Shown here: positions 34,113 through 42,099 of the stretch, one piece after another
How the letters are laid out: every line of letters starts with the position of its first letter
Position numbering within the stretch: position 1 is the stretch's first letter
Assembly (NCBI RefSeq): GCF_002245215.1
Contig: NZ_NPMR01000002.1
Coordinates: 1,033,557-1,097,556, forward strand
Reading direction: 5' to 3'
Length of the DNA stretch: 64,000 bases
Source of the DNA: Microbacterium sp. Yaish 1
GTDB taxonomy: Bacteria; Actinomycetota; Actinomycetes; Actinomycetales; Microbacteriaceae
Made by a program: the position numbers and the translations under genes
Notes under the pieces: model-generated
Databases searched by the model: none
What the model saw: the letters and a program-made list of their open reading frames with translations, nothing else
Told to the model about the DNA's origin: nothing

Positions 34113-34140
34113 ACCATAGCCAGTCCCCGCAGAAAAGCAA
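34113..34140 (-). promoter_or_regulatory. Promoter of DksA-like gene
   Basis: Minus strand: TTGCTT (34140-34135), 16 nt, TATGGT (34118-34113). It mirrors the promoter facing the other way: ACCATAGCC at 34113-34121 is the exact complement of GGCTATGGT at 34189-34197. Confidence 0.6.
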
Positions 34141-34169
34141 GTCGCCGGATTCCGCAGCTGAGGAGCGAT

Positions 34170-34197
34170 TTGACTTCCTTTTCTTTCGGGCTATGGT
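34170..34197 (+). promoter_or_regulatory. Promoter of small basic protein gene
   Basis: TTGACT (34170-34175), 16 nt, TATGGT (34192-34197): the best sigma-70-like promoter I see in the window. It gives a leader of about 33 nt before ATG 34237. Confidence 0.65.
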
Positions 34198-34236
34198 CGG
34201 GAGTCACACGCCAGCCACAAGGGGAAGCGAGTTCTC

Positions 34237-34371
34237 ATGTCGACCAAAACACCACGCACACGCGGCGACAAAAAGGCGCCGCAATTATCGTTGAAGGAAA
34301 AACGAGCCGCCAAGCGCGAGAAGCAGGAGGGCGGCGCGTTCCTGAAGCCGCGGAAGGGCTCGGCCCGCTGA
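34237..34371 (+). CDS. Small basic protein, function unknown
   Basis: A 44-residue protein, MSTKTPRTRGDKK at the start and LKEKRAAKREKQEGGAF in the middle, ending KPRKGSAR. Eighteen of 44 residues are Lys or Arg, with no hydrophobic core, so it is probably disordered and nucleic-acid associated. It has a strong promoter 40 nt upstream and GGGGAAG before the ATG, and its codons include AT-rich ones (ACA, TTA, AAA) unlike the neighbours. I do not recognise the family by name. Confidence 0.65.
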   Translation: MSTKTPRTRGDKKAPQLSLKEKRAAKREKQEGGAFLKPRKGSAR

Positions 34372-34400
34372 CACCGCGTGTGCGCGTGCGGGATATCCCG

Positions 34401-34429
34401 TGGCACATCTCGAATCGATTCGATACACT
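34401..34429 (+). promoter_or_regulatory. MATE promoter with operator palindrome in the spacer
   Basis: TGGCAC (34401-34406), 17 nt, TACACT (34424-34429). The spacer contains the perfect 14-mer palindrome TCGAATCGATTCGA (34410-34423), which abuts the -10. A regulator bound there would block RNA polymerase. Confidence 0.6.
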
Positions 34430-34434
34430 GACCG

Positions 34435-34458
34435 ACGGCGGCGCTCCGGCGCCGCCGT
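34435..34458 (+). terminator. Perfect hairpin in the MATE leader
   Basis: Ten-nt arms ACGGCGGCGC and GCGCCGCCGT around loop TCCG. No U-tract. It ends the upstream small gene's transcript or structures the 5' leader of the MATE gene, whose ATG is 33 nt on. Confidence 0.55.
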
Positions 34459-34491
34459 TGTCGTGCCCGCATCTTCTCGAAGGCCACCGCG

Positions 34492-35991
34492 ATGTCCCGC
34501 ACCCTCACCACCGGCAGCCCCTGGCGCGTCATCCTCGCGTTCTCGGTGCCCCTTCTGATCGGCAACGTGGTGCAGCAGATGTACCACATCGTCGACGCGG
34601 TCGTGGTGGGTCGCTGGCTCGGTGTCGATGCACTCGCCGCGGTCGGCGCAACCGGATCGATGCTCTTCCTCCTCATCGGCTTCGCGTGGGGACTCACCTC
34701 GGGATTCGCGATCCCCACGGCGCAGGCCTTCGGCGCCGGTGACCACGCCGCAGTCCGCCGCTCGGTCGCGGCGGGCGCCACGCTGACCGCCGTCACGAGC
34801 GTCGCGCTCACCGTCGTGGCACCGTTCCTCTCGCGCCCGCTCCTGCGGCTGCTGCAGACGCCTCCCGAACTGCTCGACGACGCGACGACGTTCGCGATCG
34901 TCAGCTTCCTGGGCGCCGGGGCGACGATGTTCTTCAACTACCTCGCCGCCATCATCCGCGCCATCGGCGATTCCCGCACCCCGCTGATCTTCCTGACGGT
35001 CGCGTGCGTCTTCAACGTCGTGCTCGTCGTGCTGATGGTCGGGCCACTCGGATGGGGCGTCGGTGGCGCTGCCCTCGCGACGGTGGTGTCGCAGGCGCTC
35101 TCGGTGGTGCTGTGCCTCGACTACATCCGCCGGCGCATCCCCGTCCTGCGCATGCGGCGCGCCGACTGGCGCATCACGCGAGCCGATCTCGCGCTGCACC
35201 TGCGACTCGGCCTGCCGATGGGGTTCCAGGCCTCGATCATCGCGATCGGCACGCTCGCGGTGCAGGTGCGCCTGAACGAGCTCGGCGCCGACGCCGTCGC
35301 CGCCTACACGACCGCATCCCGCGTCGACGGGCTCGCGATCGCTCTGCTGCAGTCGCTGGGACTCGCCGTCTCGATGTTCGTCGCCCAGAACTACGGCGGC
35401 GGACGTCCCGACCGCATCCGCCAGGGCGTCGCGCAGGCGACGTGGATGGCCGTCATCGGTGCCGTCGGACTCGGTGCGGTGCTCATCACGCTCGGGGCGC
35501 CGCTCGTCCGGCTGTTCGTCGGCGACGGAGCGGACGACGTGGTGTCGCTCGCCGCCCTCATGCTGGTCATCAACGGCGCGACCTATACGGCGCTGGGCGT
35601 CCTGTTCGTGCTCCGCGGGGCGCTGCAGGGCCTCGGTCACACTCTCGTGCCGACCATCACCGGAATCGTCGAGCTGTTCATGCGCGCCGGAGCGGCTGTC
35701 GTGCTCGGCGCGCTCATCGGTTTCGCGGGTGTCGCGTGGAGCAATCCCCTCGCCTGGCTCGGGGCGACCGTGATCCTGATCCCGGCCTACCTGCGTGCGC
35801 GTCGCGAACTCGCGACCATGCCGGTCGCTCGCGCGGATCACATCAGCGCTGCGACGACTCCCGTGCCGGTCGTCGGCCCCGCGAGCGGATCGATGGTCGT
35901 CGACGCGGTGGTCACGCAGCCGGTCCCCGTCGTCCCGGCCCGGCGACGCCGCCGCACCGTCGCCGCAGCGCTGCGCCGCAGCCGCCGCTGA
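34492..35991 (+). CDS. MATE family efflux transporter
   Basis: A 499-residue multidrug/toxin exporter with twelve helices in two six-helix halves. GSPWRVILAFSVPLLIGNVVQQMYHIVDAVVVGRWLG is the classic first helix pair; the second half starts near LHLRLGLPMGFQASIIAIG. Residues about 445-499 form an extra tail ending in a very basic ARRRRRTVAAALRRSRR, longer than usual for the family. Driven by Na+ or H+. The palindromic operator upstream suggests ligand-controlled expression by a regulator not in this window. Confidence 0.85.
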   Translation: MSRTLTTGSPWRVILAFSVPLLIGNVVQQMYHIVDAVVVGRWLGVDALAAVGATGSMLFLLIGFAWGLTSGFAIPTAQAFGAGDHAAVRRSVAAGATLTAVTSVALTVVAPFLSRPLLRLLQTPPELLDDATTFAIVSFLGAGATMFFNYLAAIIRAIGDSRTPLIFLTVACVFNVVLVVLMVGPLGWGVGGAALATVVSQALSVVLCLDYIRRRIPVLRMRRADWRITRADLALHLRLGLPMGFQASIIAIGTLAVQVRLNELGADAVAAYTTASRVDGLAIALLQSLGLAVSMFVAQNYGGGRPDRIRQGVAQATWMAVIGAVGLGAVLITLGAPLVRLFVGDGADDVVSLAALMLVINGATYTALGVLFVLRGALQGLGHTLVPTITGIVELFMRAGAAVVLGALIGFAGVAWSNPLAWLGATVILIPAYLRARRELATMPVARADHISAATTPVPVVGPASGSMVVDAVVTQPVPVVPARRRRRTVAAALRRSRR

Positions 35992-36009
35992 CCCGCGGGC
36001 ACCTGCGGA

Positions 36010-37809
36010 TCAGCTCGCGGATGAACCGGGGCGTGATGCCCGGCGCGGGGCCCGCTTGACGGGCGCAGATGCCACCTCGGGAGCAGCCGCGGTCTCGGCG
36101 GGTGCTGCTGCCGCGGGCTCTGCTGCGGCGGGCTCTTCGGCGCGTGACTCAGCGGCGGGCTCCGCAGAAGCATCCGTCGCCGGAGCCTTCCGGCTGCGGG
36201 GTGCGCGCTTCGGCCGGACGGTGGCCTCGGTCTCGGTCTCGGTCTCGTCCGACGGCGTCTGCGGGGCGGCGGCGCGGCTCCGCGACGTGCGCTTCGGCCG
36301 AGCCGGCGCGTCGGACGACGCCTCCGGCTCAGCGGGAACGGACTCGGCGCCGGCATCGACGTCAGCCGCGGGGGCGGACGCCGCGTCGGTGCCCGAAGCC
36401 GGCGCAGCCGTCTCCGTCTCCGTCTCCGTCTCCGTCGAGGCGTCGGCGTCCGTCGCGCGCTTCGCAGCGGTGCGGGCCCCCGTCTTGCGAGGAGTCCGGG
36501 TCTTCGCCTCACCGCTCGCCGCGGTCGTCGCCGCTTCGGACTTCGCGCTCGTCTTCGCCGCTGTCCTCCCGCTGGTCTTCTTCGCGGACCGTCCCGCGGC
36601 AGGCGCCTCATCCGGTAGCGGAGCGGCGTCGGCCCCCGTTGCCGGCTCGTCTGGGCTCGCGGCATCCGGGGTCTCGGCCGCGTCGGACACCGGCGCGGGC
36701 TCGGTCGCTGCCGCGCCGGCCGTCTCCGTGCGCTCCGACGGTGCTGCGGGTGCCGCAGCGTTGTCACGCGCCGCCGACGAGACGGCGTCGAGAGCCGCAT
36801 CCAGGGCTGCACCCAGCGTGAGCTGCTCGATCATCGGACGGCGGTTGCGTGACGAGGGACCGTCCGCCGGTTCGGCCGCGGGCGTCGCCTGCGAGGCCTC
36901 GTCGCGGGAGTCGCCGGTGTCGTCGCGCGCCGGCGGCTCGCCCTCGGGCGCGGCGCCCTTCGCGCGCGACGGCTTGCGGCGCGAGCGTCCGCCGGCCGTT
37001 CCGGCCTCCGCCTCGCCGCGCGCCTCGCCGCGGCCCTTCGCCGGCGCATCCGCAGCGGTGTCGTCGGAGCCCTTCACGCCCGCCGAGGTCTTCGGGCGCA
37101 GCGACATCCCGCCCGGCTTCGACTCGATCGTGAACAGCCCCACCGCTCGCACGAGATCCGACAGCTTCGCGTAGCCCCAGTTACGAGGGTCGAAGTCGGG
37201 CTGCTGCTTGCGCATGAGCTGCCCCACCGTCCCGAGGTCGGACCAGCCGTCGTCGGCAGAGGCCGTCTCGGCGGCGCTGCGGAGCAGGGCCACGAGGCGC
37301 GCATCGCCGCGCAGCGCGGCGGACGTCCAGCGCTCAGCCGTCGTCGAGCGCGCAGCATCCTTCTCGTCGACGACGCCGAGCACCTCGAGGTAGGTGAACT
37401 GATCGCACGCGTTGCGGAAGGCCTCGGGCGTCTTCCGCTCACCGAAGCCGTAGACGGTGACGCCCTCCTCGCGGATACGCGAGGCCAGACGCGTGAAGTC
37501 GCTGTCGCTCGAGACGATGCAGAACCCCTGGAACCGGCGCGTGTACAGCAGGTCCATCGCGTCGATGATCAGCGCACTGTCGGTCGCGTTCTTGCCGGTC
37601 GTGTTGTCGAACTGCTGCATCGGCTGGATGACGTGCTCGCTCGCGGCATCCTTCCACCCGCGCAACTGCGACTTGGTCCAGTCGCCGTAGACGCGCTTGA
37701 CCGAGGCGGTGCCATAAGTGGCGATCTCGGCGAGCACACCGCCGATCCGCGACGGCGAGACGTTGTCGGCATCGACGAGGACGGCGAGGAGGTCGCTCTG
37801 CTGAGGCAT
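36010..37809 (-). CDS. NYN nuclease with LOTUS (OST-HTH) domain and long basic/acidic tail
   Basis: A 599-residue protein. Residues 1-150 are a LabA-type NYN domain with all acidic residues present (VDADNVSP, DSALIIDAMDLL, SSDSDFTRLA). Residues about 175-240 resemble OST-HTH/LOTUS (LRSAAETASADDGWSDLGTVGQ to RAVGLFTIES). The remaining 350 residues are low-complexity Ala/Glu/Thr/Pro with repeated basic clusters: RPKRTSRSR, RPKRAPRSR, VKRAPRRASR. Proteins of this NYN-LOTUS type are predicted RNA-binding RNases. Its base composition matches neighbours, so no transfer is suggested. Confidence 0.8.
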   Translation of the reverse strand: MPQQSDLLAVLVDADNVSPSRIGGVLAEIATYGTASVKRVYGDWTKSQLRGWKDAASEHVIQPMQQFDNTTGKNATDSALIIDAMDLLYTRRFQGFCIVSSDSDFTRLASRIREEGVTVYGFGERKTPEAFRNACDQFTYLEVLGVVDEKDAARSTTAERWTSAALRGDARLVALLRSAAETASADDGWSDLGTVGQLMRKQQPDFDPRNWGYAKLSDLVRAVGLFTIESKPGGMSLRPKTSAGVKGSDDTAADAPAKGRGEARGEAEAGTAGGRSRRKPSRAKGAAPEGEPPARDDTGDSRDEASQATPAAEPADGPSSRNRRPMIEQLTLGAALDAALDAVSSAARDNAAAPAAPSERTETAGAAATEPAPVSDAAETPDAASPDEPATGADAAPLPDEAPAAGRSAKKTSGRTAAKTSAKSEAATTAASGEAKTRTPRKTGARTAAKRATDADASTETETETETAAPASGTDAASAPAADVDAGAESVPAEPEASSDAPARPKRTSRSRAAAPQTPSDETETETEATVRPKRAPRSRKAPATDASAEPAAESRAEEPAAAEPAAAAPAETAAAPEVASAPVKRAPRRASRPGSSAS

Positions 37810-37878
37810 ACCCCCAGCATGTCATTGACGAGGCGCCGCAGCACTGTCAAGCCGCTGCCGGGGCTCCCCCGCCCGCCG

Positions 37879-37884
37879 TAGCGT
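37879..37884 (+). promoter_or_regulatory. Leaderless -10 box (TAGCGT)
   Basis: TAGCGT 8 nt before ATG 37893, heading the three-gene operon. Confidence 0.5.
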
Positions 37885-37892
37885 GAGGTCCG

Positions 37893-38690
37893 ATGACATG
37901 CGAATCCCGGCCCCCGCTGCACCGTCCGACCGTCTCGGTCGTGATCCCGGTGAAGGACGACGCCGTGATGCTGCGGCGGTGTCTGCGCGCCCTCGCCGAG
38001 CAGTCCGAGCCGCCCGACGAGATCGTCGTCGTCGACAACGGCTCGCGCGATGATTCCGCCGACGTCGCCCGTGCCGCCGGTGCCCGCGTCGTCGAATGCG
38101 CCGCGGCCGGCATCCCCGCCGCGGCGGCGACGGGCTATGACCACGCGATCGGCGATCTCGTGCTGCGACTGGACGCCGACTCGCTGCCGTCCCCGACCTG
38201 GATCGCCGACCTCTGCCGCGACTTCGCCCGCCGCCCCGATGTCGCCGTGCTCACGGGCGGCGCGCGTTTCATCGACGGACCGCGGGTGCTGCGCCGTCCC
38301 CTCGCCGCGACCTACCTCGGGCTCTACGCGTTGCTGGGGTTCGCCGCGCTCGGCCACCTGCCGCTGTTCGGCTCGAACCTCGCCTTCCGGCGCGCCGCGT
38401 GGCGGAGCGTCAGCACGGAGGTGCACCGCGGCGACGCCGACGTGCACGACGACTTCGACCTGGCGTTCCACCTGGGCGGACGGCACCGTATCGCGTACTC
38501 GCGACGGGCCGACATGGGGATCTCGATGCGGCCCTTCGACGACGGTCGAGCCTTCCGCACGCGGGTCGCCCGCGGCTTCCACACCGTCGTCGCGCACTGG
38601 CCCGACGAGCTGCCGCACCGCCGCGTCGCCCGGCGGCTGCGGCGCACGAGACGCCGCCGCATCGCCCGCGCCGCGGAGGCTCGACGATGA
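37893..38690 (+). CDS. Family 2 glycosyltransferase
   Basis: A 265-residue GT-A enzyme. VSVVIPVKDDAVMLRRCLRAL begins the fold, VVDNGSRDDSADVA follows, LRLDADSLPS is the metal-binding DxD region, and DVHDDFDLAFHLG supplies the catalytic acidic residues. A short hydrophobic pair (LAATYLGLYALLGFAALGHL) and a very basic C-terminal end (RRLRRTRRRRIARAAEARR) suggest membrane-surface attachment. It overlaps the next gene by 4 nt (ATGA). Acceptor unknown. Confidence 0.8.
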   Translation: MTCESRPPLHRPTVSVVIPVKDDAVMLRRCLRALAEQSEPPDEIVVVDNGSRDDSADVARAAGARVVECAAAGIPAAAATGYDHAIGDLVLRLDADSLPSPTWIADLCRDFARRPDVAVLTGGARFIDGPRVLRRPLAATYLGLYALLGFAALGHLPLFGSNLAFRRAAWRSVSTEVHRGDADVHDDFDLAFHLGGRHRIAYSRRADMGISMRPFDDGRAFRTRVARGFHTVVAHWPDELPHRRVARRLRRTRRRRIARAAEARR

Positions 38691-39544
38691 CGGGCGCAGC
38701 GGGCGCGAGCACCGTCGCCCGCCTGTTCGGCCCGGGCGAGATGCATCCGCACGACCTCCACGTCGCGACCTGGAACATCCGCCGACGCATCGACGGTCCG
38801 ACGTGGCCCCCGAACGACCGCTGGACGGTGCGCGGTCGGCGATTGGCCACCGTGCTGCACGCCGACCCGCCCGCGATCCTCGGCACGCAGGAGGCGATGC
38901 CCGACCAGGCCGACCTCGTGCGCGCCTCGCTCGGCACGTCGTACCGCTTCGTCGGTCACGGCCGGGGCGTCGACGGCCGCGGCGAGGGATGCCCGATCTT
39001 CTTCGACGCCGACCGGCTGGAGCTCACCGGCCACACCCAGCTCGCACTGTCCGAGACGCCCACCGTCGCCGGATCGGCGTCGTGGGGCAATCCGGTGCCA
39101 CGGGTCGTCGTCCGGGCGGCGTTTCGCGATCGGGTCACCGGCAGCGGGCTGACCGTCTTCAACACGCACCTCGACGTCTTCTCAGCGCGGTCGCGTCTGC
39201 GCTCGGCCTGGCTGCTGCACGACCTCGCCGCGGAGACGCCGGGGCCGGTCGTCGTCATGGGCGATCTCAACGCCGGGCCGGGGTCCGCACCGGTGTCGGC
39301 GCTGCTCAGCGGCGACCTGGTCGACGCGTGGCACGCCGCCGAGATCCGCACGACTCCGCTCTGGGACACCTATGGCGGCTACCATCCGCCGCGCGTCCGC
39401 AAGGGGCCGATCGACTGGATCGCCGTCGACCGGGCGTCGCGCGTCACACGGGCGGCCGTCGACGCCCGGACGATCGACGGCGCGGCGCCCTCCGACCACC
39501 TCGGGGTGCATGTCCTCCTCGGGCTGCGAGAGGATGCGTCATGA
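38687..39544 (+). CDS. Endonuclease/exonuclease/phosphatase (EEP) family protein
   Basis: A 285-residue EEP-fold hydrolase: ATWNIRRR (Asn), GTQEAMPDQ (metal Glu), TVFNTHLDVFS, VVMGDLNAGPGSAPV (Asp-Asn pair), KGPIDWIAV and SDHLGVHV (catalytic Asp-His). No signal peptide. Members cut DNA, phospholipids or phosphoinositides. Overlapping genes on both sides put it between a glycosyltransferase and a membrane protein, which suggests a lipid-linked substrate. Confidence 0.8.
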   Translation: MTGAAGASTVARLFGPGEMHPHDLHVATWNIRRRIDGPTWPPNDRWTVRGRRLATVLHADPPAILGTQEAMPDQADLVRASLGTSYRFVGHGRGVDGRGEGCPIFFDADRLELTGHTQLALSETPTVAGSASWGNPVPRVVVRAAFRDRVTGSGLTVFNTHLDVFSARSRLRSAWLLHDLAAETPGPVVVMGDLNAGPGSAPVSALLSGDLVDAWHAAEIRTTPLWDTYGGYHPPRVRKGPIDWIAVDRASRVTRAAVDARTIDGAAPSDHLGVHVLLGLREDAS

Positions 39545-40185
39545 GCCGCCCCGTCATGATCGAGAACTTCCTCCGCCCGCCTCGGACGACCAGTGCGGTC
39601 ATCGCGGACGCGGTCCGGCTGTGCGGCCTGCTCAGCGTCGTGGTCGCCGCGCTGTGGTTCGAGCTCACCGACGCCGGCATCCTCGCATTCGCGCTCCCCG
39701 CACTCGTCGCACCGCGCTTCGTCGGCGTCCGGCCCGGGTTCGACATCGTGTGCGGCGTCACGGTTCTCGTCGCCGCGTGGAGCAACGTCGTCGATCTGTA
39801 CCGCAGCCTGCCGTCCTGGGACATCCCGGTGCACCTCGTGTGCACGGGCGTCCTCGCGGCGCTCGCCTACATCGCGGCAGCCCGGGTCGGGATCGTGCCG
39901 CTTCCCGGAGCCGCGGGATTCCGGGCGCGTACCGGCCTCGTCGTCACGACGGCGTTCGGCCTCGCTTTCGCCGCGCTGTGGGAGATCGTGGAATGGATCG
40001 GGAAGGTCTTCGTCGACTCGATCCTCGTGACCTACGACGACACGATCGGCGACATGGCGGTGGGCGGGCTCGGCGCGCTGATCGCCGGCATCCTCGTGGC
40101 CCGCGTGCGGCTGACGGCCGAGCGCGCGCCCGCGGCGGGCAGCGACGCCGGCCAGGATGCCGCAGGCGTCACACCCTCCCGGTGA
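39541..40185 (+). CDS. Integral membrane protein, DUF2238 (YjdF)-like
   Basis: A 214-residue protein with about five to six helices. WDIPVHLVCTGVLAAL and FAALWEIVEWIGKVFVDSILVTYDDTIGDMAVGGLGAL match the conserved His and WExxEW...YxDTxxDMxxGxxGA pattern of DUF2238/YjdF membrane proteins, whose function is unknown. Third gene of the operon (4-nt ATGA overlap). Its last 17 nt overlap the convergent oxidoreductase gene. Confidence 0.7.
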   Translation: MSRPVMIENFLRPPRTTSAVIADAVRLCGLLSVVVAALWFELTDAGILAFALPALVAPRFVGVRPGFDIVCGVTVLVAAWSNVVDLYRSLPSWDIPVHLVCTGVLAALAYIAAARVGIVPLPGAAGFRARTGLVVTTAFGLAFAALWEIVEWIGKVFVDSILVTYDDTIGDMAVGGLGALIAGILVARVRLTAERAPAAGSDAGQDAAGVTPSR

Positions 40186-41407
40186 GGATGAGGTTCCAGT
40201 ACACCCACGGCAGCACGCGCCGGTCGAAGAGCCACGACAGCGCACTCTCGCGGTACATGCGCCGGAAGAAGGGGATGGTCGGCATGAGCTCGCCGGACGG
40301 ACCGAACTCGGCCCACACGACACTCGACCGCGACACCGTCATCGGGCACACGCCGTAGCCGTCGTACCGCGCGCGGGGCTCGGCACCCGACAGGGCTGCG
40401 GTGAGGTTCTTCGCGAGCACCATGGTCTGCTTGCGCAGCGCTCCCCCGCTCTTCGAGTTCGTCGTCGCGGCGGCGTCACCGATGGCCCACACGTTGCCGA
40501 AGCGGGTGTGGCGCAGGGTCTCGGGGTCGACGTCGACGAACCCGTCCGCATCGCCGTCGGCTGCCAGCCCGGACTCGCGGATCCAGTCGGGCGCCGACTG
40601 GGGCGGCACGACGTTGACGAGATCGAATCGGAGGCGTTCGATGCCGGACGGCGAGGCGATCACGACCTCGGATGCCGCGGCATCCACCTCGATCAACGCG
40701 CTCTGCGTCCGCAGCTCGATGCCGTAGCGGTCGATCGCCCGCTGGATCTCACGGTCGAAGGCCGGGATGCCGAACACGGTGTTCTCCGGCACGACGAGAA
40801 CGACCCGGATGTCATCCAGCACGCCGGTGCGCCGCCAGTAGTCGCACGCCTGGTACATCGGCTTCTGCGAGGCGCCGGCGCACGAGGCCGGGCCCGCGGG
40901 CTGAGTGAAGACGACGGTGCCCCGCCGGAGGTCGCGCAGGCGCAACGAGGTGCGGGCCGCGAGGTCGCGCTCGTAGTGGGTGGTCACGTCGCCCGTGCCG
41001 ATCGATTCGGCCAGGCCCGGAACGCTCGCCCAGTCCTTCTGCATCCCGGGGCTCAGGACGAGATGGTCGTAGCCGACCTCGCCGCCCGAGGCCAGGCGCA
41101 GCGTCGACCGGTGCGGATCGACCGAGGTCACGGCATCCTGGATCCACCGGACACCGTCGGGGATGACGCTGCGCTGCGGCCGGACCGTCTCGCTGATTCG
41201 CGCGGTGCCACCGGCGACGTGCGAGAACAGCGGCTGGTACTCGTGGGTGTCCTTCGGCTCGATCAGCGCGATGTCGTCGACCCCCTGCCGTCGCAGTCGG
41301 GCTGCGGCCGAGACACCGCCGTTGCCACCGCCGACCACGACGACCCGATGATGCGCGGGGTGCCGTCGTGTCGCTCGAGGATCGGATGCTGCGTCTGCCG
41401 TCGCCAT
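40169..41407 (-). CDS. sqr: Sulfide:quinone reductase-like FAD oxidoreductase
   Basis: A 412-residue flavoprotein. FAD Rossmann motif VVVGGGNGGVSAA (23-35), YQPLFSHVAGG (58-67), VWAIGDAA (307-314). Two cysteines fall where type II/mitochondrial sulfide:quinone oxidoreductases have their redox pair: Cys176 in PASCAGASQKPMYQ and Cys354 in YGVCPMTV. It would oxidise sulfide or a persulfide-forming thiol and reduce the quinone pool at the membrane. A plain NADH dehydrogenase is less likely given both cysteines. The ATG at 41407 follows TACCGT by 6 nt. Confidence 0.75.
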   Translation of the reverse strand: MATADAASDPRATRRHPAHHRVVVVGGGNGGVSAAARLRRQGVDDIALIEPKDTHEYQPLFSHVAGGTARISETVRPQRSVIPDGVRWIQDAVTSVDPHRSTLRLASGGEVGYDHLVLSPGMQKDWASVPGLAESIGTGDVTTHYERDLAARTSLRLRDLRRGTVVFTQPAGPASCAGASQKPMYQACDYWRRTGVLDDIRVVLVVPENTVFGIPAFDREIQRAIDRYGIELRTQSALIEVDAAASEVVIASPSGIERLRFDLVNVVPPQSAPDWIRESGLAADGDADGFVDVDPETLRHTRFGNVWAIGDAAATTNSKSGGALRKQTMVLAKNLTAALSGAEPRARYDGYGVCPMTVSRSSVVWAEFGPSGELMPTIPFFRRMYRESALSWLFDRRVLPWVYWNLILTGRV

Positions 41408-41413
41408 GCGACC

Positions 41414-41419
41414 ACGGTA
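41414..41419 (-). promoter_or_regulatory. Leaderless -10 box (TACCGT)
   Basis: TACCGT on the minus strand 6 nt before ATG 41407. Confidence 0.5.
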
Positions 41420-41491
41420 GGTGTCGCGCGCGGAACGACCAGGGTGCTTGCGTCGCGCGACGGCGGGGTCTAGGCGCGGTGCGGATGCCGC

Positions 41492-41559
41492 CGTGAACGC
41501 ACCCTCGACGCGAGCACGCACGCTGCATGGTGCGTTCTCGGTTCGGAGGTGCGTTCTCG
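41492..41559. repeat. 68-bp four-unit palindromic element, copy 1
   Basis: Units CGTGAACGCACC (41492-41503), CGAGCACGCACG (41511-41522), GGTGCGTTCTCG (41529-41540) and GGTGCGTTCTCG (41548-41559), separated by 7, 6 and 7 nt. The right two are inverted relative to the left two. It begins 21 nt past the stop of the small membrane gene (minus strand). Confidence 0.8.
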
Positions 41560-41580
41560 GCGGTGGCGTGGGGGCGGGGG

Positions 41581-41946
41581 CTACAGCGTCTCGGTGATGT
41601 AGATCAGGACGAAGAGCGCGAGAGACCCCACGGCGAGGATGCCCATCGCGAAGGCGAGACGCCGGTTGCGCACGGGCGCGTCGTCCGACGAGCGCGCGGC
41701 GACGACCATCATCGCCCAGCCGACGACCGCGTAGACGATGCCGATGGCGGGCAGCGCCGTCTGCAGCTGGAAAGCCAGCACGTAGAGCACGATCGCGACC
41801 GCCGCGAGGACTCCACCGGGCACGAGCCAGCGCGACGCCGCCCCCTGCCGGAAGCTCGCCTGATTGGTCAGATCGGTGGGATCGGGCCGCGGGTGGCGGT
41901 CCGGCATCTGCTCGGGTCCGTGGGGCTCGTTGCGCTTGTCGACCAT
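41581..41946 (-). CDS. Small membrane protein, function unknown
   Basis: A 121-residue protein with a hydrophilic N-terminal 38 residues rich in Asp, Arg, His and Pro, then three hydrophobic helices (about 43-61, 66-83 and 99-117). GGGAGG sits 5 nt before ATG 41946. No domain recognised. It is bracketed by copies 1 and 2 of the 68-bp palindromic element. Confidence 0.65.
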   Translation of the reverse strand: MVDKRNEPHGPEQMPDRHPRPDPTDLTNQASFRQGAASRWLVPGGVLAAVAIVLYVLAFQLQTALPAIGIVYAVVGWAMMVVAARSSDDAPVRNRRLAFAMGILAVGSLALFVLIYITETL

Positions 41947-42020
41947 GTCATCCTCCCGTTCGTCGCCCTCACGGTACGTGCCCCCGCGCGCCCCGCCCGA
42001 CCCCCTTGCGCATCTCCCGC

Positions 42021-42088
42021 CGAGCACGCACCATCCCGGCGAAAGTGCACGGTGCGCGGTGCGTGCTCGGCGCGCCGGTGCGTGCTCG
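42021..42088. repeat. 68-bp four-unit palindromic element, copy 2
   Basis: Units CGAGCACGCACC (42021-42032), CGAAAGTGCACG (42040-42051), GGTGCGTGCTCG (42058-42069) and GGTGCGTGCTCG (42077-42088), with the same 7-6-7 spacing as copy 1. It lies 11 nt past the SDR stop at 42100 (minus strand). Confidence 0.85.
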
Positions 42089-42099
42089 GCGCGGACGGG

